Shown: positions 62,117 through 64,000 of the stretch, in pieces | Numbering within the stretch: position 1 is the stretch's first letter | How the letters are laid out: each line of letters starts with the position of its first letter | Source of the DNA: Ianthella basta | Taxonomy: Eukaryota; Porifera; Demospongiae; Verongiida; Ianthellidae | Direction: 5' to 3' | Length of the DNA: 64,000 nucleotides | Assembly (NCBI GenBank): GCA_964019415.1 | Contig: OZ025871.1 | Location: forward strand, 3,576,129 to 3,640,128 | The notes under the pieces: model-generated | What the model was told of the DNA's origin: nothing | What the model saw: only the letters and a program-made list of their open reading frames with translations | The model's database searches: none | Program-made: the position numbers and the translations under genes

Positions 62117-64000
62117 ATACAATTTACCTGATTACCTGACATTGGAGTATCCATTGATAGAGCGATAATTACATTTTTCTACCTAGCTACACCACACACA
62201 CTACTAGCTGATAATGCATGACCATGCCATGGAAAAGAGCTTGCACAAGTAAAAGCTAGTGCAAGGAGCAGAAGCAAGTGGACAGTGCATGCACATGTGC
62301 TGCACTGAGGGGAGGGGGGGGGGGGGGGGGGGCAACAAGCAAGGAGGTTGGTAGACACTACATCTCTATGATTAAAGCTTTGCAGGGAGGTTGGATTGAA
62401 TTATTGCTAAGCATGTAAACCTATTTAAATCGATAATTAAGAGCAGCACCGAATATTGCTACTGATCTTCTTGATACAAGTATCAAGATTGGGTGGTACA
62501 GCGCTGGCCCATATCTAAGCCTATACGGTCAAGTCGAAGGCGTTTCGACTATCCACAGGCTCACAACTCACTCTTGTGCTCCAGCGAGGTGTGTCTGCAG
62601 AAAGCAAAGTAGAATGCAAGCGCCGAAGAAGCACTCGGCTACTCTCGCCATCCTCTCTTTTCGCTCCAGCGACGCAGGAAGTAAACAAATCGCGGTGTAC
62701 GGACACAAAAGTCTGCCTTCTGCGCCGGCCCGCTCTAGATCTGACGTAGCCGCTGGCTGTAAAGGAGTGCGGTGGTGATGATCCTATGCGAAACTCCTAG
62801 TATGATCACAGTTCTGGTGAGATAGCGTTTCGAATCCAGTTATAACGGGCTAAAGGTGGCTAACACGTCGACGTCATAGCCATTAATATGGCTTCTGACG
62901 CTGCTGTGTGTAATCAAATCTTGTAAACGTTTATGTCGCCTGCAGGCCCGTATATGCTGGGTGGTTCAGGGGCTTCAGAAGAACCCCCCACAGCACTGGA
63001 TAAGTTCCCACTGAAAACTCTACATTATAGTCCCATAAACTTATCATTCCATGTTAACTTCTAATACAAGTGCCTTTAGGTAGTAATGTTCAACTGAACA
63101 CTGCTCAGCAGCACTCATAGTATTGCACTGTGTTCCACTTTGGCTGGAAAAGAACTCCCCATTTTCTGACCAGGCTACGGGCCTGGCCTGCGGGTTTCAG
63201 GGATGACTGCTAACTGCAGGGCATGAGCCATGGGAGCCACCTGCAGCGAACTACATAACATGACTTCGAATCCATGACTAGACCAGGTGTGTGCACTGCA
63301 TGGGAAACTAGCTGCTGCACCAATTAGTCTAGCTCTCCTCTGTCACGCAGGTGATGACCTTGGGAGAATCACCTATCTTAGCACTCATCGTATGTAAGTA
63401 AGAGCCATTCTCTATAATGTGTACGAGCTGTACAAGTAGCCATCCAGTCTTTGCCTGTGAGTTGGTAGTTGCTACATAACTGAAAACTCCATTTGAATTA
63501 CAATCCCTTACACCGTTTACAATCAGTGTCCACAGTGTTGCAAGTGAATACAGTGGAATAATTATGTAATGTACATAACTCGGGAAGAGGCTTAGGAGGC
63601 TATAGCTAGCTCTGTGTATAGCACAGACTGCACTTATCCACACTAATATTATTGTCCACACTATAATATTATTGTCCACACTATAATATTATGCTTGGCC
63701 ATGCAGGTACTAATGCTAGTTGGGCTAAAGCACATCAAAACCAGAGGATACGCAGCAACTCTCGAATTTGGTGCAGCACAGAAGGAACAGTCTGTCCACT
63801 CCCACCATGCATAATTACATGCACCAGCACAAGTTGCTGATCTCGAGGGCAACCATCACCAGTGCAAGTAGAGTGTTTAGGTTAGTTGATGGAAGGAAAA
63901 TGCCACCAGTGTAAGCTGCAGGTCAGGGAGACCAAGCACCAGCATTAAACGGCATGCAGAGGGGAACCACCTGAATATGACTGTTGGTGCTAGTTGATGG
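62117..64000. other. Upstream region of gene C to window end
   Basis: Counterpart of 38293-40731 without the 357-bp insertion (empty site at 62882-62893). Near 63655-63690 ATAATATTATTGTCCACACT is tandemly repeated. The duplication continues past the window end. Confidence 0.45.

Larger units (their letters stand above)
43724..64000. repeat. Large direct duplication, copy 2 (gene C and flanks)
   Basis: This copy matches 10425-40731 exon by exon and intron by intron with scattered substitutions and small indels. Its left edge abuts a short dispersed repeat (43562-43723); its right edge is outside the window. Large sequence unique to it: 45257-46697 and about 50310-50470. Confidence 0.95.

Overview
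The window looks like nuclear DNA of a marine invertebrate animal. Introns are spliceosomal (GT-AG), fibronectin type III (FN3) and SRCR domains each sit on their own exon, and transposons and simple repeats are dense. A demosponge fits best: SRCR/FN3 receptors, compact introns and many foldback MITEs. No species-specific marker was recognised, so that is an inference.

All host genes lie on the minus strand. Three tandem paralogues, here called A, B and C, encode large type I membrane receptors. Their order is signal peptide, a short Tyr/Cys-rich (EMI-like) stretch, two SRCR domains, thirteen FN3 domains (the last split over two exons), one membrane helix and a tyrosine-rich tail. Gene A (9268 to beyond base 1) is diverged and lacks its 3' end. 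Gene B (about 34.7 kb, possibly 38.3 kb, down to 10.5 kb) and gene C (about 59.7 kb, possibly 62.1 kb, down to 43.8 kb) are close copies lying in a large direct duplication: 10425-40731 matches 43724 to the window end. Nearly all domain exons are symmetric phase 1-1. The tails of B and C keep YEEI, YDTP, YDVP and YEIM, which look like SH2 docking sites.

Comparing the two copies dates the mobile elements. Present in B only are an apparently intact LINE (22.55-27.33 kb; PHD-finger ORF1, endonuclease/reverse transcriptase ORF2), a 3.1 kb hAT-like insertion (11.2-14.3 kb), a 681-bp hAT-like element with an 8-bp target duplication, and a nest near 37 kb. In that nest, a Mutator-like element with about 60-bp inverted repeats and a 9-bp target duplication carries a RecQ-helicase exon with its splice donor, and it sits inside a larger element with TA target duplication. 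Copy C alone has a 1.4 kb composite insertion at 45.26-46.67 kb.

The spacer between the copies (40.9-43.7 kb) holds a nearly perfect 240-bp palindrome, a frameshifted NHL-repeat pseudogene, a decayed reverse transcriptase fragment, and a short dispersed repeat exactly at the duplication junction. Upstream of B and C are conserved non-coding stretches with MITEs. Exon limits come from reading frame and GT/AG by eye; coordinates should be good to a base or two where stated, but no transcript data were available.
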